DNA of 64,000 bases from Hyposmocoma kahamanoa (GCF_003589595.1 NW_020653750.1:5649688-5713687); one strand, 5' to 3'. Positions 45,205 to 58,318 are shown, numbered from the stretch's first letter. The notes: a model not told the origin generated them from the letters alone. Made by a program: numbers and translations.

Positions 45205-45320
45205 GCAATCAAAGATTTTTTTTAAAGTTGCCTCATCTGGGAATTGAACCGACAAAATGTAAAAAAACCTGTATTTTTATGATGCCGATCGAAAGGGTCA
45301 ATAATAATGATTAATTTCTA
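45205..45320 (-). mobile_element. tRNA-like SINE fragment, family D
   Basis: CATCTGGGAATTGAACCGAC, GTATTTTTATGATGCCGATC and AAAGGGTCAAT match 24535-24660 in order and orientation. Confidence 0.55.
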
Positions 45321-46732
45321 CTAAGTACCTTTAATTAAAGAAACATCATGAAATTTTACATTTAACTTTAAAAAACACCTATCGATCCTCTCGTACAGCA
45401 CGCCCTTCTAGCGGAAGTCCCCAGTAGCTTCCTGAGCCGAGGTCCGTGCGTTAAGAGTTTTTAGCTTGCCCATTCATCCGGTGGCGCAGTTAAGGCCATC
45501 AGCGGCCAACTAACAAAAAATCCTTCAGAAAAAAAAGGGATGATTTTGAATGGGATATTATAGATATCCATCCATAAACACATAAAAAATCTTGCTATGA
45601 TAGAAAACCCTGTCTAACCTTTATCTATAAATATTCCAGTTAGACTATAAAAATTCATTACTTGACACACCTGACTTTATGACGTCATAACTCGCGTTCA
45701 GTCATTAACTGCACGTAAAATATCAGGCTTACAAATATATAAAATTTCCATACATAGGTACTTACTCCATTTATAGGGTTGTATTTCTTGAGACGTTAAC
45801 AGCTTGTAAAACGCTTGTAAATGTAAGGGTCTAATTAGAGAGGTATGGGTACTGTAATAAATTATTGTTAAAGTTTAAAGCAAGATTCAAGTGGTTTAAT
45901 GTGCTTTTAGAAGCATTAATAGTGCGCTCCTAGTAGAGGTGAAAAGCAAAATTGGCCATTGCTTTTACCTATGTAGGTACATCTTAAGTATGGAGATTTT
46001 CATTTCTGATACATTAAACAAAGATAGCGCGATGAGGCTCTTCGAACAGACGAAGTCTCTAACTGTAATTTAGATTAATGGTGCAAAATCCGCTCCTTGG
46101 TGGACACCCGTATTCAGTAATGAAAATTTACAGGGTTTGGGTAGTAGGGCTACATTTTTACTAACAGAGCTGCCTTCCCAGTGGATATAAATCGGCAAAA
46201 AATCTGTTCATATCCGCGGATCAAGGAGAATGGCATTCTGTTTTTATTCTATAAAGTTGTAACTAAATCCAAGTGTGTAAAAGCTGAATTTACAATTCAT
46301 TTAAATACATCATAGGCTTTTGCTAAACTAAAGCAAAGTTCCATCCCTAATTACACGTTTGACCGATTTCGATTTTATGTCAGCTTTTCGATAAAGGAAG
46401 TTATATTACTTTTGTTAGAAACCTTTTCGATTTTCGTATAAGTAGGTCCATTATACAGTTCAGATTACATTACGATTTTTTTTACATTTTAATCAAGTGC
46501 GTGTTTTTTCTACGACCAAGAAATTGCGCGCCTAATAGTTAGCATTCATAGTAGTTATAGTGCCACTCAGACCTTTAAACAGCAAAGATAAGGCTGCTAA
46601 CAGATTGACTGCATATTTTACAGTTAATGCGTGAAGTCGTCATGCTGATGCGACTTCAAGCATCGATGTGAACGATAGTCCGCGAATGAAAAGTAGTCCT
46701 TGACATTCTCACGAGGATACAATCATTATTTT
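45321..46732. other. Gene-free stretch
   Basis: A GC-richer patch at 45380-45515 (CTATCGATCCTCTCGTACAG) could be an unrecognised repeat; otherwise nothing. Confidence 0.4.
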
Positions 46733-47020
46733 TTAGCAGACTTCAAAAAAGGAGGAGTTCTCAATTCGAATGTATGTTTTTTCTGTTTTTTTGTATGTAT
46801 GTTACGCGATAACTCCGGAATTAGTGAACTGATTTTGATGATTCTTTTTTGTAGGAAAAAGAGTACCTTAGTAGTGATCTCATTTGAATTTGAAGAAAAT
46901 ATTCCATCTCTAAGGGTGGCAAAATGGGGGATGAATCCGGTTTAGCGCACTTTCCGATAACGATTTCAAAAACATGTAATTTCACGAACTTTTAAGGTCG
47001 ATTTTTTTAATACTCTGTAC
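46733..47020 (+). repeat. ACCGACTTCAAA repeat family, full-length copy
   Basis: GCAGACTTCAAAAAAGGAGG at the start, AACTGATTTTGATGATTC and TTTGAATTTGAAGAAAATAT inside, TTTAAGGTCGATTTTTTTAA at the end. It shows the unbroken CATCTCTAAGGGTGGCAAAA site that is split in the 3.3-kb copy. Confidence 0.75.
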
Positions 47021-47347
47021 TGAGATTATTGCGTAAATCGTTAATTTCTTGTTTTTAAATTATATTTTATTTATTAAAAGTGGTATTAAATTTGTTTCAT
47101 CTTGTTTTAATTTCGGGTACAGTAGATAAAAATCACCTTCTCTATAGCAAGGTAACGACCGTGGATCTGTCCACGCTGCATGCTTTCGTTTTTGGCTACA
47201 CCGACGAAAGCGTAACAATATAACGGAAGTAGTGTCCATACTTCCGTCTCGACGTCAACTATTACATTGAGCACCTAAGCGAGGCGTGCGGCGATAACTG
47301 CCTGCAGTAATGTTGACATTCGCACATGTAGTTCGTTTAATAACAGG

Positions 47348-47772
47348 CTAGGGGCATTGCCATTGCGCCTGTCACCCTGAGACGTAAGTTGACAAGTCTC
47401 ATCTGCCAGCAATTTCACTCGCACCCTTACCCTTAAAAAAACCGGAACACAGCAATGCTCACATCGCCGTTTGGCGGCCGAAATAGATAAGGTGGCAGTA
47501 CTTCCTTGTAGGAATCTTTCACAAGGTAATAATAATAATAATGCGCTTACACTCATAGCACCGCACAAGGGAAATCCTGTATCAAGGATGCCATGGACAT
47601 ACATATAGACAACCACAAACTACACCCAAACTCACAAGAGAAATAATAATCATAACAATAAAGACATCAATTTCTCCAGACTCGGGAATCGAACCCGAGA
47701 CCTCTGCGTGGCAGTCCGGCATGATAACCGTTCGGTCACGGAGGCAGTTAAAGGTGCTCTACTGCTACTTAA
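47348..47772 (-). repeat. ~310-bp repeat interrupted by a family A SINE
   Basis: 47348-47527 carries the family from CAGTGGCA-type sequence to CTTTCACAAGG. The remaining 5' end (GTGCTCTACTGCTACT) resumes at 47755, after the SINE. The family is continuous in other copies (CTTTCACAAGGAGCTC), so this is a nested insertion. Confidence 0.85.
47528..47750 (-). mobile_element. SINE family A nested in another repeat, with AAGGT duplication
   Basis: Complete SINE: (TAA)n, CACTCATAGCACCGCAC, GATGCCATGGACAT, CTCGGGAATCGAACCCGAG and CCGTTCGGTCACGGAGGC. AAGGT at 47523-47527 and at 47751-47755 is the apparent target-site duplication. It gives relative age: the ~310-bp repeat was already present when this SINE inserted. 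Confidence 0.88.
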
Positions 47773-49257
47773 ACTTATTTGATTCACTGTTGTGAAACAG
47801 GGATGATTTAATCGATGTAGGTACGTACTGGCATAACCTAAGGAATCAAACAAATTTTGTTCTAGTCTTCTGATAGTTAAAGTGAAAAGTTTTAGCTTTT
47901 AAAATTCATTTACTAAAGTCTGCTAACTCGTGGTACAGCTAGTCGATTTCTTTTGCTTTAAAAGTAAATAAGATGACAATTATAAATCTTCTCTTTTTAT
48001 TACGATCTTTTATTTTTTTTCTTTTTATTGCGTTTTGCGGCTTCTGAATCCCACTAAAGTGTCGCATGTACGATTTCGAACCAACCTATACTTACATACA
48101 TAGTACATCTCAACCTATATAATACATCTTAAATATCGAAATCGTTGAAGAACCCTCGGTCGACCTATAAACGAGGGAGAAAGCTTTCTCGGGTCCGGTG
48201 ACACTGCGACGTGAGGACCTTTACAAATATTAACAGTTTACGGCCGAGGCGTGTTGATGATGATAGGTACAGGGTTTTGGGAAAGGATAGTGGTCCCCGT
48301 ACTGATAAAAATACGTAAAGCTAAACCTCATTGTAAGTTCTTCGTTATTTTATTTCACTTCTTGAATAGGAACATGGATTTAAAATATATTTTTTAATAC
48401 AGTTGGTCAAAACGTGGTATTTTTCATATTACAAATCGTGCCGAAAGTTGGATTTTTCGGACTAGTGCTTTTTACTTTTCCATTTTTTTTTTAATTTGCT
48501 GTTGTTTCAAGTCTTAAACATAGAACTAAATAAGTTATATATTTAGTCAATATTGTGCTTTGTGACGTAAATCACTCGTCATTAAAATTTATATTTACTT
48601 ACAAACATCTTATTTGTTTAAATTGCATAGGTGTTTTATAAAACAACGGGTTACATTTAAAAATACCAACATATTTTCCATAAAGATGGCTGATTGAGTA
48701 TTAACAATGACCGGAGGTGAGTATTAAGCGAGACACTAAACTAGTAATTTTAATGTGGCTGAATACTGGGAACAGTTGCCATTGTACTCTGAATTTTTAC
48801 AGACAAAGAAATAAAATGAGTTTTTTTTTGTATTATTTTATTTTACTTTCAATGTAGTTTTTTCGCAAATGTATTAAAAAACGTCGTTTGATACACATGC
48901 GGATTTGTCATTTTCACTTGTCTCGAGTCTTGGTCCTCGCCTCTGGCTCGGGCCAAGAAACCTCGAGATTCGTGAATAATGACTAACTTTCCGCACTTGT
49001 ATCAAAAATAATTATTTGCTTGTATATACTTTTAAATTTTCGCGTTGCATTGTACTTACCTACCTGGTTTCCTTTGGTAGGTGTAAAAAATACCTATTCG
49101 TATGTAAACGCGTTTGTTCCCGTTACCAAATGTTGGATTTTACTTACCAACAATATTATCACCACAATGAAATGAAAAATAATTTTCAAATTATTATTTT
49201 TTTATTATCACCATTTGCTACGATCATAGATTTAGTATATGCTACGATATAACTCTC
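47773..49257. other. Gene-free stretch
   Basis: Nothing recognised. Confidence 0.4.
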
Positions 49258-49534
49258 TAGTAGCAGTAGAACGCCTTGTAAAAAAATTCGTCCAGAGAAG
49301 TAACACCACCTTACATGTTTCTGCCGCTAAGCAGTAATTTAAGCATTACTGCGTACCGGTTTTGAAGTATACGGACGCTGGTGAAATTACAGGTACATGG
49401 GATTTATCAACTTATTTCTCAGGGTGTCGGGCGCTATTTAAAGCTCTGAGTGGTATTTGTAAATGCCATGGACGAACGTGTCGCTTACCACCAGGCGCAC
49501 GACTTGTTCGTCCCATCACTTGGTATTATAAAAT
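49258..49534 (+). repeat. ~310-bp A-tailed repeat copy
   Basis: TAGTAGCAGTAGAACGCCTTG to GTCCCATCACTTGGTATTAT; shortened around the CAGTGGCAGTGCCCC block. Confidence 0.8.
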
Positions 49535-49536
49535 CA

Positions 49537-49685
49537 ATACAGAGTACTAAAAAACCGATCTCAAAAGTCAATTATCCCCTAGTTTGCCACCCTTTAAATG
49601 GGACGACATCTGAGGTACCCTCTTTACAACAAAAAAAAAACATCGACTTGAGAACATCGTCCATTTTTTTAAGTCGGTTGAAAAG
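49537..49685 (-). repeat. ACCGACTTCAAA repeat family, shortened reversed copy
   Basis: TAAAAAACCGATCTCAAAAG, GGTACCCTCTTTACAAC, and TTTTTTTAAGTCGGTTGAAA at the far end; ends are inverted relative to each other. Confidence 0.65.
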
Positions 49686-50188
49686 AAAGAAAAACATATG
49701 TCTAGCAATAATTATGCCCACTTGTAAGACGCTGGTGTTCGTATTAGGCCTGTATTACAGGTTACTATATACGTACATAATTATATAGCACATTAATATA
49801 GCACTATTATGACATAACAGTCGTAATTTACTTCTACAGTAAAAGCTGTAACTAGGAAAACCCTTAATCGCGGGGCCGTGGACTGCCATGGAAATGCCGG
49901 TTTTTGTGTCGGTTTCAGGGGAAATCGAAAGTTTTTTCGATTCGATGGCATTTTGGATCCCTTACGATTTTGAACCTAAGTTTCCGCAACAAGAGTGAAA
50001 ATAAGGCATATCAATCGACAAATTTTCATGAGTCCTGGTATACATTGGTTTACCACAGTCTATATAACTAATATAATAACGCAAACAGTCATATTTCAGT
50101 GCTATACACTTTTAAGCTTAAAAGCATGATATTGTCCTCGTACACATACATGTATTGTACTGAATAAATTTATTTTCTTTCTTTCTTT
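49686..50188. other. Gene-free stretch with a SINE A scrap and a (CTTT)n tail
   Basis: 49853-49885 (ACTAGGAAAACCCTTAATCG) is a scrap of SINE family A. CTGAATAAATTTATTTTCTTT and CTTT repeats at 50158-50188 look like a non-LTR 3' end, with the next SINE inserted straight after. Confidence 0.4.
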
Positions 50189-50392
50189 CATAGCCCCGCA
50201 TAAGACTATTGGGCACTTGTGACGCGGGTGCCGTGGACACACACATAGACAACTATGAATTACACCCAAATTCACGAGAGATGTAAATATAGGCTATACA
50301 AATATTTCTAATAGGCCCGGGAATCGAACCTGGGACCTCTGCATGGCAGACGAGCATGGTAACTGTTCGGCAACGGAAGCTGCAAAATATAT
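50189..50392 (-). mobile_element. SINE family A, near full length
   Basis: ATAGCCCCGCATAAG ... CGCGGGTGCCGTGGACACAC ... CCCGGGAATCGAACCTGGG ... AACTGTTCGGCAACGG. The tail side abuts CTTT repeats rather than the usual (TTA)n. Confidence 0.85.
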
Positions 50393-50474
50393 CATAAAGG
50401 CTGTAATGCAAACGGCGTTTTTGGAAATGTCTGTTCATAAATATTTGACAACATCACATACGTTGCTCTGATCC

Positions 50475-50625
50475 CAAAGTAAATACCTAAAACACTTGTA
50501 TTATGGAAATCGGAAGCAACGATGGTACCACAAACACCCAGACCCAAAACAATATAGAAAAGTTAGATTTTTTCTACATTGACCCGACAGGGGTCAATCA
50601 AACCTGAAACCTCAGACCATAGACG
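50475..50625 (-). mobile_element. tRNA-derived SINE, family E, degraded
   Basis: CACTTGTATTATGGAAATCG and, further on, ACCCGACAGGGGTCAATCAA then ACCTCAGACCATAGAC follow the 30672-30818 copy, with the B box heavily mutated. Confidence 0.5.
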
Positions 50626-52650
50626 TCGTAAAATAAAAAAGTATGATAAGTGATAAAAATTGTCTTTTCAAAGTATATAACAACAATAATAAATGGTAAT
50701 CATTAACAGAAATAATTTAGTACGAGCGAAGATGAAAAAATGTCTTAAATAAATCATAAAGAAATCTTCCACAAAAAGTATTCGTGATACGAGGTCATAT
50801 TTAACATCAGACATTATTCGAACGTCTTAGTAAAAAGTTAACATTATTATCTTTTTCTTGGCAGCGTTACCACGATTTCCGTCTTAACTACTTTTTCTAC
50901 TTACAAATACTATCGATAACTTACTCTTTAGTGTGTTTACCTACACGTTTACCACAGGAAGGTTCGAAAATACCGTAAATCTTGTTTTGAAAATTCCGAC
51001 AGAGAAAAGGAAACATTCGCACTATTTTCCCGCGCGTGTTAGGAATTATGATTTCGCTAACGTTCTAACCAGACAAACGTGCCACGAAATTATGGGAGTC
51101 CTAACTTCGCGATTAAGTATAGATCAGTAACTATTGTTGTCGATAAATGACAAAAACAGAAGGTAAACAATAAAACAACACACACAACTATCAACTATTA
51201 TTTGTTTTGGTAATAATACTTATGATTTGTGTAATCTTAAAGAAAAAGGAAGAGAGCAAAAAGAAAAAGAATCGTATTTATGAAAGAAACAGTTTATAGA
51301 TACAATGTTACATATAATGGTCGTGCGAAATGATTTTTTAAATATCTACATTAGAAATATGTATTACTTACTTACTGACATAATGTAACTTGTTACAAAG
51401 TGTAGTTAAGAATAAGAATTTTCAAACAAGTAGTAGGAAAAATGGATGGAAAAAAAGTCTTGTTTTAGTTACATACGTTCAAGAAAGCAAAGCAACTCTC
51501 AGTTCTATTGAAAACGTTTTGTTCAAAGTATCGGATCCCTGAATACATTATGCTAAGCGGCAGCCCGGGTCGGCTTATACAATTTCCGAAAAAAAATATT
51601 TTCCCGATATATAAAAAAAACAGCTCGAAGGATCGGGAGAAAAAAAATCCGTTAGAAAATTCAAAAAGCATAAATTTGTTCCTATATTACTTTGAAAGGC
51701 CTTATATGTTTTAAAATGACAAGAGTTTCCACATTTATTCAGTGCAGTCAATGGCTTACAACGGCGATCTGATTTACCTATAGGGGAAGGAGAATGAAGA
51801 ATAAGCCCAATTTTTTAATAATATAAAATTTAGAAGTTATTTATAATAATTACTCATATATATGACAAATGAATAAAAGACCCACGGGTCCCGGGCCGCA
51901 AAGCTAGATGAAACGACCGTTCAATATATCTCCCTAATACCCTTCGAATTAACCACAAAAAACCAAATTCCTATTCGCAGCACGTCTGAGGAAGCTTGCA
52001 ACTTCGGGACTTAAGCCTCGGCCAAAGTTGTTCACAAGGTGGACAAATGACGATCGTCCTTTCTAACTTTCGAGTTTGTGGACAAAAGGGGAAAATTATG
52101 AGGTATGCTTACTTTTCTTTCTGCATACTTAATTGATACAGCACGTCCATCTATATATATAAATTATCTAAAATAATTAAAATTAAATTGTTTATCTACT
52201 AAACATTTGGCCCTGGACTATTATTTATGTACAATATTTTATTGTTTCAATGAATATTTATAATGAAATTCATATTTGAATTTCAATTGGAACACAATGC
52301 ACATGCGGGTATGATAGAATTTCCGAAACATTTTTCTTTCTACCTCATTCGGAACCTTGTTGCAAGCAAGTCAAGTAACTGAAGATTTAGTGCGTTTACC
52401 CTTTCCAGGTTAAATTGAATTGTGACAACATTATCCATGTCCACTTTAATTATTTGCAATACTTACTAAGATAAAAATATGTTTTTTACCAACACTAATT
52501 TATACGAAAGTGTGTACATGAAGGGCAATGGAGCCCAGTGGGAGAGTGCCTCTAATAAATATCTCTAGCCAAAGATGAAGTAAATATCGATTAACCCGTA
52601 TAACTCAAATTCTTATGACTTCAAATTCAGAAGCTTAGTTTTAGTCCCAG
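50626..52650. other. Gene-free stretch
   Basis: No gene; short opposed frames around 51465-51714 overlap each other and have no domain. Confidence 0.4.
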
Positions 52651-52929
52651 CAGAGAGAGAGTTCGTCCAGGGAAGTCACTGCCACCTTCTTCCGCCTTTT
52701 ATTTTTCCGAGCATTACTGCATTCCAATTTTGAAGGGTAAGGGTGCTGGTGAAATTACGGGCACAAGAGGCTTGTCAACTTATGTCTCAGGGTAACGGGC
52801 GTAGTGGCATTGCCCCTCGGGTCTCTGCGACTTAAAGCTCTGAGTGGCACTGCGACTGTTAAGGACAGGCATGACGCTTTCCACCAGGCACACGACTTGT
52901 TCGTCCTGTCACCTGGTATCACAAAAAAA
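52651..52929 (+). repeat. ~310-bp A-tailed repeat copy
   Basis: AGAGAGAGTTCGTCCAGGGA to CGTCCTGTCACCTGGTATCA and an A-run. Confidence 0.85.
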
Positions 52930-53218
52930 GCTAAACTATAAGTACCAATGGCTTTAAATTCAGTAGCTGAAAGTGAATTTGTAGCTAACAGTAAAGGAAA
53001 ACATCTTCAAGAAACGCGAAATCCTCAACCCAAAGTGTCAAGTGTCTAATGACCATGACATTAAGGCGGCAAATTCTGGCGCGTACACGGAGCGTTCAAG
53101 ATTTGCGCGTACATCTTTTGATGGATATATCCAGCACAAGACATTGCGCCCTGACTGACTGAACTAAAGACTGAACGCCCCATGGTTGCGAGTTAGTAGC
53201 CTAACGCTCTCTTAATTC

Positions 53219-53518
53219 AGTAGCAGTAAAGCTCTATGTGAAAAAGTACTGCCACCTTACGTACGTATTTATGCCGCCAAGCAGTAACGGAAATATTATT
53301 GCATTCCACTTGAAGTTGAAGGGTAAGGATGCCGGTGCAATTACAGGCACATGCGGCTTGTCAACATATGTCTCAGGGTGACGACCGCAGTGGCAACCCC
53401 CCTCAGATCTTTGTAATTCAAAGCTCTGAGCGGCTCTACGGCTGTTAAGGACAAACGTGTCTCGTACCACCAAGCGCACGATACTAAATTTGTTCGTCCC
53501 AATATTAGTATCATAAAT
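53219..53518 (+). repeat. ~310-bp A-tailed repeat copy
   Basis: AGTAGCAGTAAAGCTCTATG to TTCGTCCCAATATTAGTATC; lies 290 bp after the previous copy in the same orientation. Confidence 0.85.
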
Positions 53519-54609
53519 AGACACTCATTATAGGAGAGCCTTGTACAGTAATAGATATTGTAATGGGTTGTTTATGTACGTAGCACCCAGTTGTAACAAA
53601 CTTACCGTCTATAGCTGTCTTTACCTACACGTGACTTTACCTCACGTCCAGTCCATCCATACGTCTGTTAAATTGCTTGAAATTCAAATTTAATATCCTT
53701 AAACTATTCGAATAGTGAACGTTATTGGAGTAATTATACGAACTACATCGGGCTTCCATAAGCCTTCGCAAGTTGTAAGCCAAGGCTTATCGTTGTAAAA
53801 TTATGTTAATTCCTTCTCTCCTGCCTGGGGGATTCAATTTCTTGACCAATAAAAACTTTATAGTCGAGGGATGAAAGATAACGTTTACCCTTTCCTTGTT
53901 CGTTTTAATTTCGTTGATGGAAATTATGGATTCATGTCTATTCAATCAACATCAATATTAAGTATTCATTGAACCAGTTTTCTATGTTTATTAATACGAG
54001 TATTTCTATATAACAGTTAATTTAATTTTGTTAGTACTATTTTTTTTTTCTTAACAATGTTTATGTATTTCAGCATGGTATATACACGTATGGATTAAAT
54101 ACCCTTACAGAGTTAAAAGTATTAGTGACACACACATGTAGGAAATCACAACATGAGATTGTAACTTAATGGACATACCAAGTGTAACCTGAATGTTACC
54201 TATACTCGTAAGTCCAATTACATGTTAGAACTTCATATAAACGTAACAATAAATCCATATCACATTTTCCCCTATTTAACTTGCTGAATTATAGCCAAAA
54301 TCTCCCTAATTCTCCCCAAATGACATTAAACCACGCAATCATTATACGAGGCATTTATCAAAAGAAAATAAAAGGAATAAAAAAGTTAAACCGTCGCATC
54401 ACTGTGGCTAATGGATCCATTTGGTGCAGCTTAGATAGCGAAAATTAAACACAATTTCTGAAATTTTTTATTTACAAAATTTGATGTAAAAAAAATTTTC
54501 TTTCACATTTTATTATAAAGGGCATTGGACACTATTTCAGCAAACTTAAAGCCAGAATCTACAACTTTAGCAGATAAAACTGTTTATCCGGAAACATAAT
54601 TTAAACATA
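53519..54609. other. Gene-free stretch
   Basis: Nothing recognised. Confidence 0.4.
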
Positions 54610-54659
54610 TCTAGTGGCATAATTTAAATGAAGGTTTTCATTAAAATTATGCCACTAGA
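54610..54659. repeat. 23-bp hairpin with one mismatch
   Basis: TCTAGTGGCATAATTTAAAT... (54610-54632) pairs with 54637-54659 around a 4-nt loop. Fully isolated from the repeats I can recognise. Confidence 0.8.
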
Positions 54660-55794
54660 TTAAATGAATACCCTGATTGTTATTTTCATGTATAAACGGA
54701 AAATCTGAATTACATAATCATATTAATACTAAGAAGAGCTACAGTAAAAGAATTAATTGTGCAACACCCTTCATAATTTTAAAATAAAATCCCAATATCA
54801 TATTATACACAAAAGTATGAAATTTACAATTAGGTCAGAATTTATGGTAAGAGATAAATAAATTAAATCACAGACAATTTAACTAAATTGCATTGCAATT
54901 TAAACCTTAAGAAGTGCGAATACGGGTCGATATGTTTTAGTGCAAATCTTAAGAATCGTTAGGGAACGTTGCTTAGAGTTATTAGTTTTAGAAAAAAATA
55001 CATATCTTTCCGATCGCTCTTTCAATATCACTCGGCTAGCTATTAGCATTACCGACGAATCTTATTACCTATGTCTATGTAATTTATTTTTTATTTACAA
55101 TTATTTCATATTTCATCCCTGTCAAATTATATTGTAATTTTGCAAAAAAAAACTACAATCGATTTACGTCGTTGCACTTTATGATGTAAATAAGCAAAAC
55201 GACAAATATAAAATATATAATTCCTAGAAACCACTTATTTTACTTAGTTACACTTTTACCCAAATAATGAAAGCAACTTGCATAAATTATAAATGTATGG
55301 TACAGCATCTCATTGTTTTTACAGCTTTTCAACATTCGCCAATCTGTATGCCAAGTATGGCGATTATGCTAAATCCTTCTTTTGTACAGAGGCACGGTAC
55401 CGGTGTTACTTTATTAACTTATACATCACTTGTTAGGAATCTTCTAAATAAAACGTGACTTCCTGTACGTGTCTACATGCCATATAGAGTCGGCATAAAA
55501 CGATCTGTAATTTTACAGATTTCTTCACACAAGAGACGACTGTAGACAGCCACATATCGATCCCACCCTTTTCATATTGATAATTAACCAAAGACATAAT
55601 ACGGGTACTCATCGGTACGTACACAGCTACGGACGCGTCTGCCACAATGACGAGTACCGTCTCTTTTTGTGTGCGGATGCGAGCTCGTGTGAGGTGATTG
55701 GTAAATATCACGGACTGTGGGAAGTCACTTTCACACCTTCAGCATGTCACAGCGTAATACCGATTTTTAAACTAAATAGACTTGTAACATAATA
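54660..55794. other. Gene-free stretch with a GC-richer patch
   Basis: 55570-55760 is GC-richer, with a frame open on both strands, but I recognise no domain; it might be an exon or transposon scrap. Confidence 0.35.
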
Positions 55795-55985
55795 TACAAT
55801 ACAATACAATACAAAAATTCTTTATTGTACACCAAAAAAGGAACTAATACAATAATACAATTAAATTAAAAATAAGCGGTGGTACAATGGGCGGTCTTAT
55901 CGCTTTAAGCGATTTCTGCCAGACAAACTTTGGATAGCAGTAATTATATAATTCACAGGATAAAGACGGCGGTGTATGAAGGATA
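55795..55985 (-). mobile_element. Extreme 5'-truncated second copy of the 18-22 kb retrotransposon
   Basis: Only the last ~190 bp of the 3' UTR and the TTGTA-type tail are present (ACAATACAATACAATACAAA, TAAGCGGTGGTACAATGGGC). Identity to 18260-18450 is above 90% by eye, so the family was active fairly recently. Confidence 0.9.
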
Positions 55986-58123
55986 ATATGCTTGTGTAGA
56001 AAAATAAGTAGGATGACGTTGGCTAGGTAATAAATAAGTATTTAGGCCAATATCGTCCTTTTCATACTAACTGCCGCATCAGACTTTTTGTCGTAAGTCA
56101 GTAAGAAAACTTCCAAAATCGAACATCTACACAAATTGTCATATTTCTATCTTTTTATAATTGTGAATATAACTAATTTATTTACGGAAAATAGTACGTT
56201 GCAGTACCGTTTTAAAACGAGTTTAACATAAGCTACGAAAATTGGTAGGCCTGTAAAATTTCCCTAATGCTAGTTACGACAGCTAGTAAAGGACAAGGAC
56301 GACACGGCAAGGAAATTCAGCATTCTTTAATCCGCCGACTCATCGCTTCCATTTGAAAATTATTATTGACGAAATCGCAGCCCTGTCAATTTACACAGAG
56401 AACAAAACCGTAGATGTTACTGCTTTTCCTCCAAATTTCGTTATAAACGAAGAATAAAAATTTCCGAATCACTACATGTTACCGATTAGCCCAGGTTTAC
56501 ATATCACCAACAATGTGTTATCAAAATAGTTTCAAACTTGAATCTGCTGCTACATCGTTGCAGTGGACTGCAAAAGCAGGGTTTGGGTGTTAACAAGGAC
56601 TTAGCAAGACCAAAGATAAAATGTACTAACAGTTTATATGGCCACGTATATTATAGGCACGAGCATGAAACAAAACAAATGAACGACAAATCAAAGAAAT
56701 GGCGGCAAAAAGTAGTAGTACATTTTAATTTAGAATTTCAATAACAAAAAACTACATAAAATACAAAAACAATTTTTTTGTGCCGCGGCTGCGGTTCTCT
56801 ATACTCGTTATACCTATTTAAATATTAAAAAATTACTAAACGTGATTTTAAATAAATTTTCGTACTAACATAATGAACATTGATGTGAAAAGTAAATACT
56901 AGCCACCACTCTAGAGCTCAAAACTAACCCCAACCTTACTCTAGAACAAATTTAATAGAGACAACTTAAGAACTTTACGCTCTTCTTACGCTTGTTAAAG
57001 AGTTGTTATACTGCCACAAAAGGGAATGCTACATGAACAGTAGGTACGGTTATTACAGAATCCCAATGTGGCGGTGGCGGCCCGGTTATCTCACGATTGC
57101 CGTATGCAGCTTGCGTTTTACTGCTAATGATTACTGTCTGTAATCTACCTCTAACGTGTTCATTTCTATTCATTACTGAATTGTGCAAACATGTCGTACT
57201 AGTGCCAATTTAACTTGAATAGAAAACAAAACTAGAATATGTTGCACACAGAGATGGGCAGTGGATTAAAATTCAACCAACCCACCGTTTTTACCTAAAA
57301 CGTCGGGTTTTAAATTAATACGGAAGTTAGTACAATTCCATACATTCAGGAATTTAGACGTAAAAATGTATTTTAGACGAAAAGAGGCAATTCCACATAA
57401 TACCCACCTTGCAAAACTGTGGACTCTCACTTACTACTATGCATGCACATTACTATTCGATATTTTATGAGAACCGATTCTAGTGTACATCATATACAAC
57501 AATGATTTTAATCGATTCATGTCAATGCGATTTTCAAGCGAATCTATTCAATAGAAAGGCGAAATATGTAATCAAGCAATAAATATTTTGTAATATATCA
57601 TTACATTTGCACAAAATTTGATTTACAAATATTTAGTTGTAAATAGTTTCTGGTCTCGATCGAGCATTAATGGGTTATAGCCCCATTGAACGGCATTAAC
57701 AATGCGCCAGGTTAACCCAGGCGCTTGCCCGTCTCTGGTTGCACATGTTGCATCTTTCACACATCACAGATGAAAATATTGAAAGAACTAAGAGGCGGAT
57801 GTAGAACACAACGAGATTATATATATAAATATGAAATTTACGTATACATAAATTCGGAAGCAAGAAGGTTCAATTTACTTTCTTGCGGAATGGAATGGAA
57901 GTGAGTTTTTGTAACCATGGCACAATGAACCTTATGTCAATTGTGTAACATACAATTTACCTAGGAGCCAAAAAACCGGTTGCACGTCTTCCGGAGAATT
58001 TTCACGCAGTCGTGGGAATTCTATACAGGGTTATTTGTAAAATACTAACAACTTCGCAGGACTATCATCAGTGTTATGTAGAGAGGGCGAAAGCGCGAAA
58101 TTTATCAGTTTCACGACAGTTTC
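55986..58123. other. Gene-free stretch
   Basis: No gene recognised. Confidence 0.4.
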
Positions 58124-58213
58124 AAAATATTTACGTCCTGCTTTAAATTCAATTTTAAAGCTTAAACTTAATTAGAATCAAAATTTAATTTTAACATAGG
58201 ACGTAAATATTTT
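58124..58213. repeat. 90-bp foldback with 16-bp perfect TIRs
   Basis: AAAATATTTACGTCCT (58124-58139) is exactly inverted at 58198-58213; the interior is also roughly self-complementary (TTTAAATTC / AATTTAATT). A miniature TIR element is the likely reading. Confidence 0.65.
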
Positions 58214-58318
58214 AAAATAATCGTTAAAGCCTAAGTAGACGTTTAAGTTTGTATTGTACTTTCTGACAGTAATAATAGTAATAGTGTAGTACGGTAATTA
58301 ATGACCGCGTAGATATAA

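Noticed and set aside
45370..45515. Apparent rRNA-like phrase GATCCTCTCGTAC
   Set aside because: Only about a dozen bases fit, the flanks do not resemble large-subunit rRNA, and there is no second rRNA segment.
53234..53524. 96-codon minus-strand frame, and others at 26209, 34061, 35462 and 49362
   Set aside because: They lie in copies of the ~310-bp repeat, in different frames from copy to copy, so no conserved protein is encoded.
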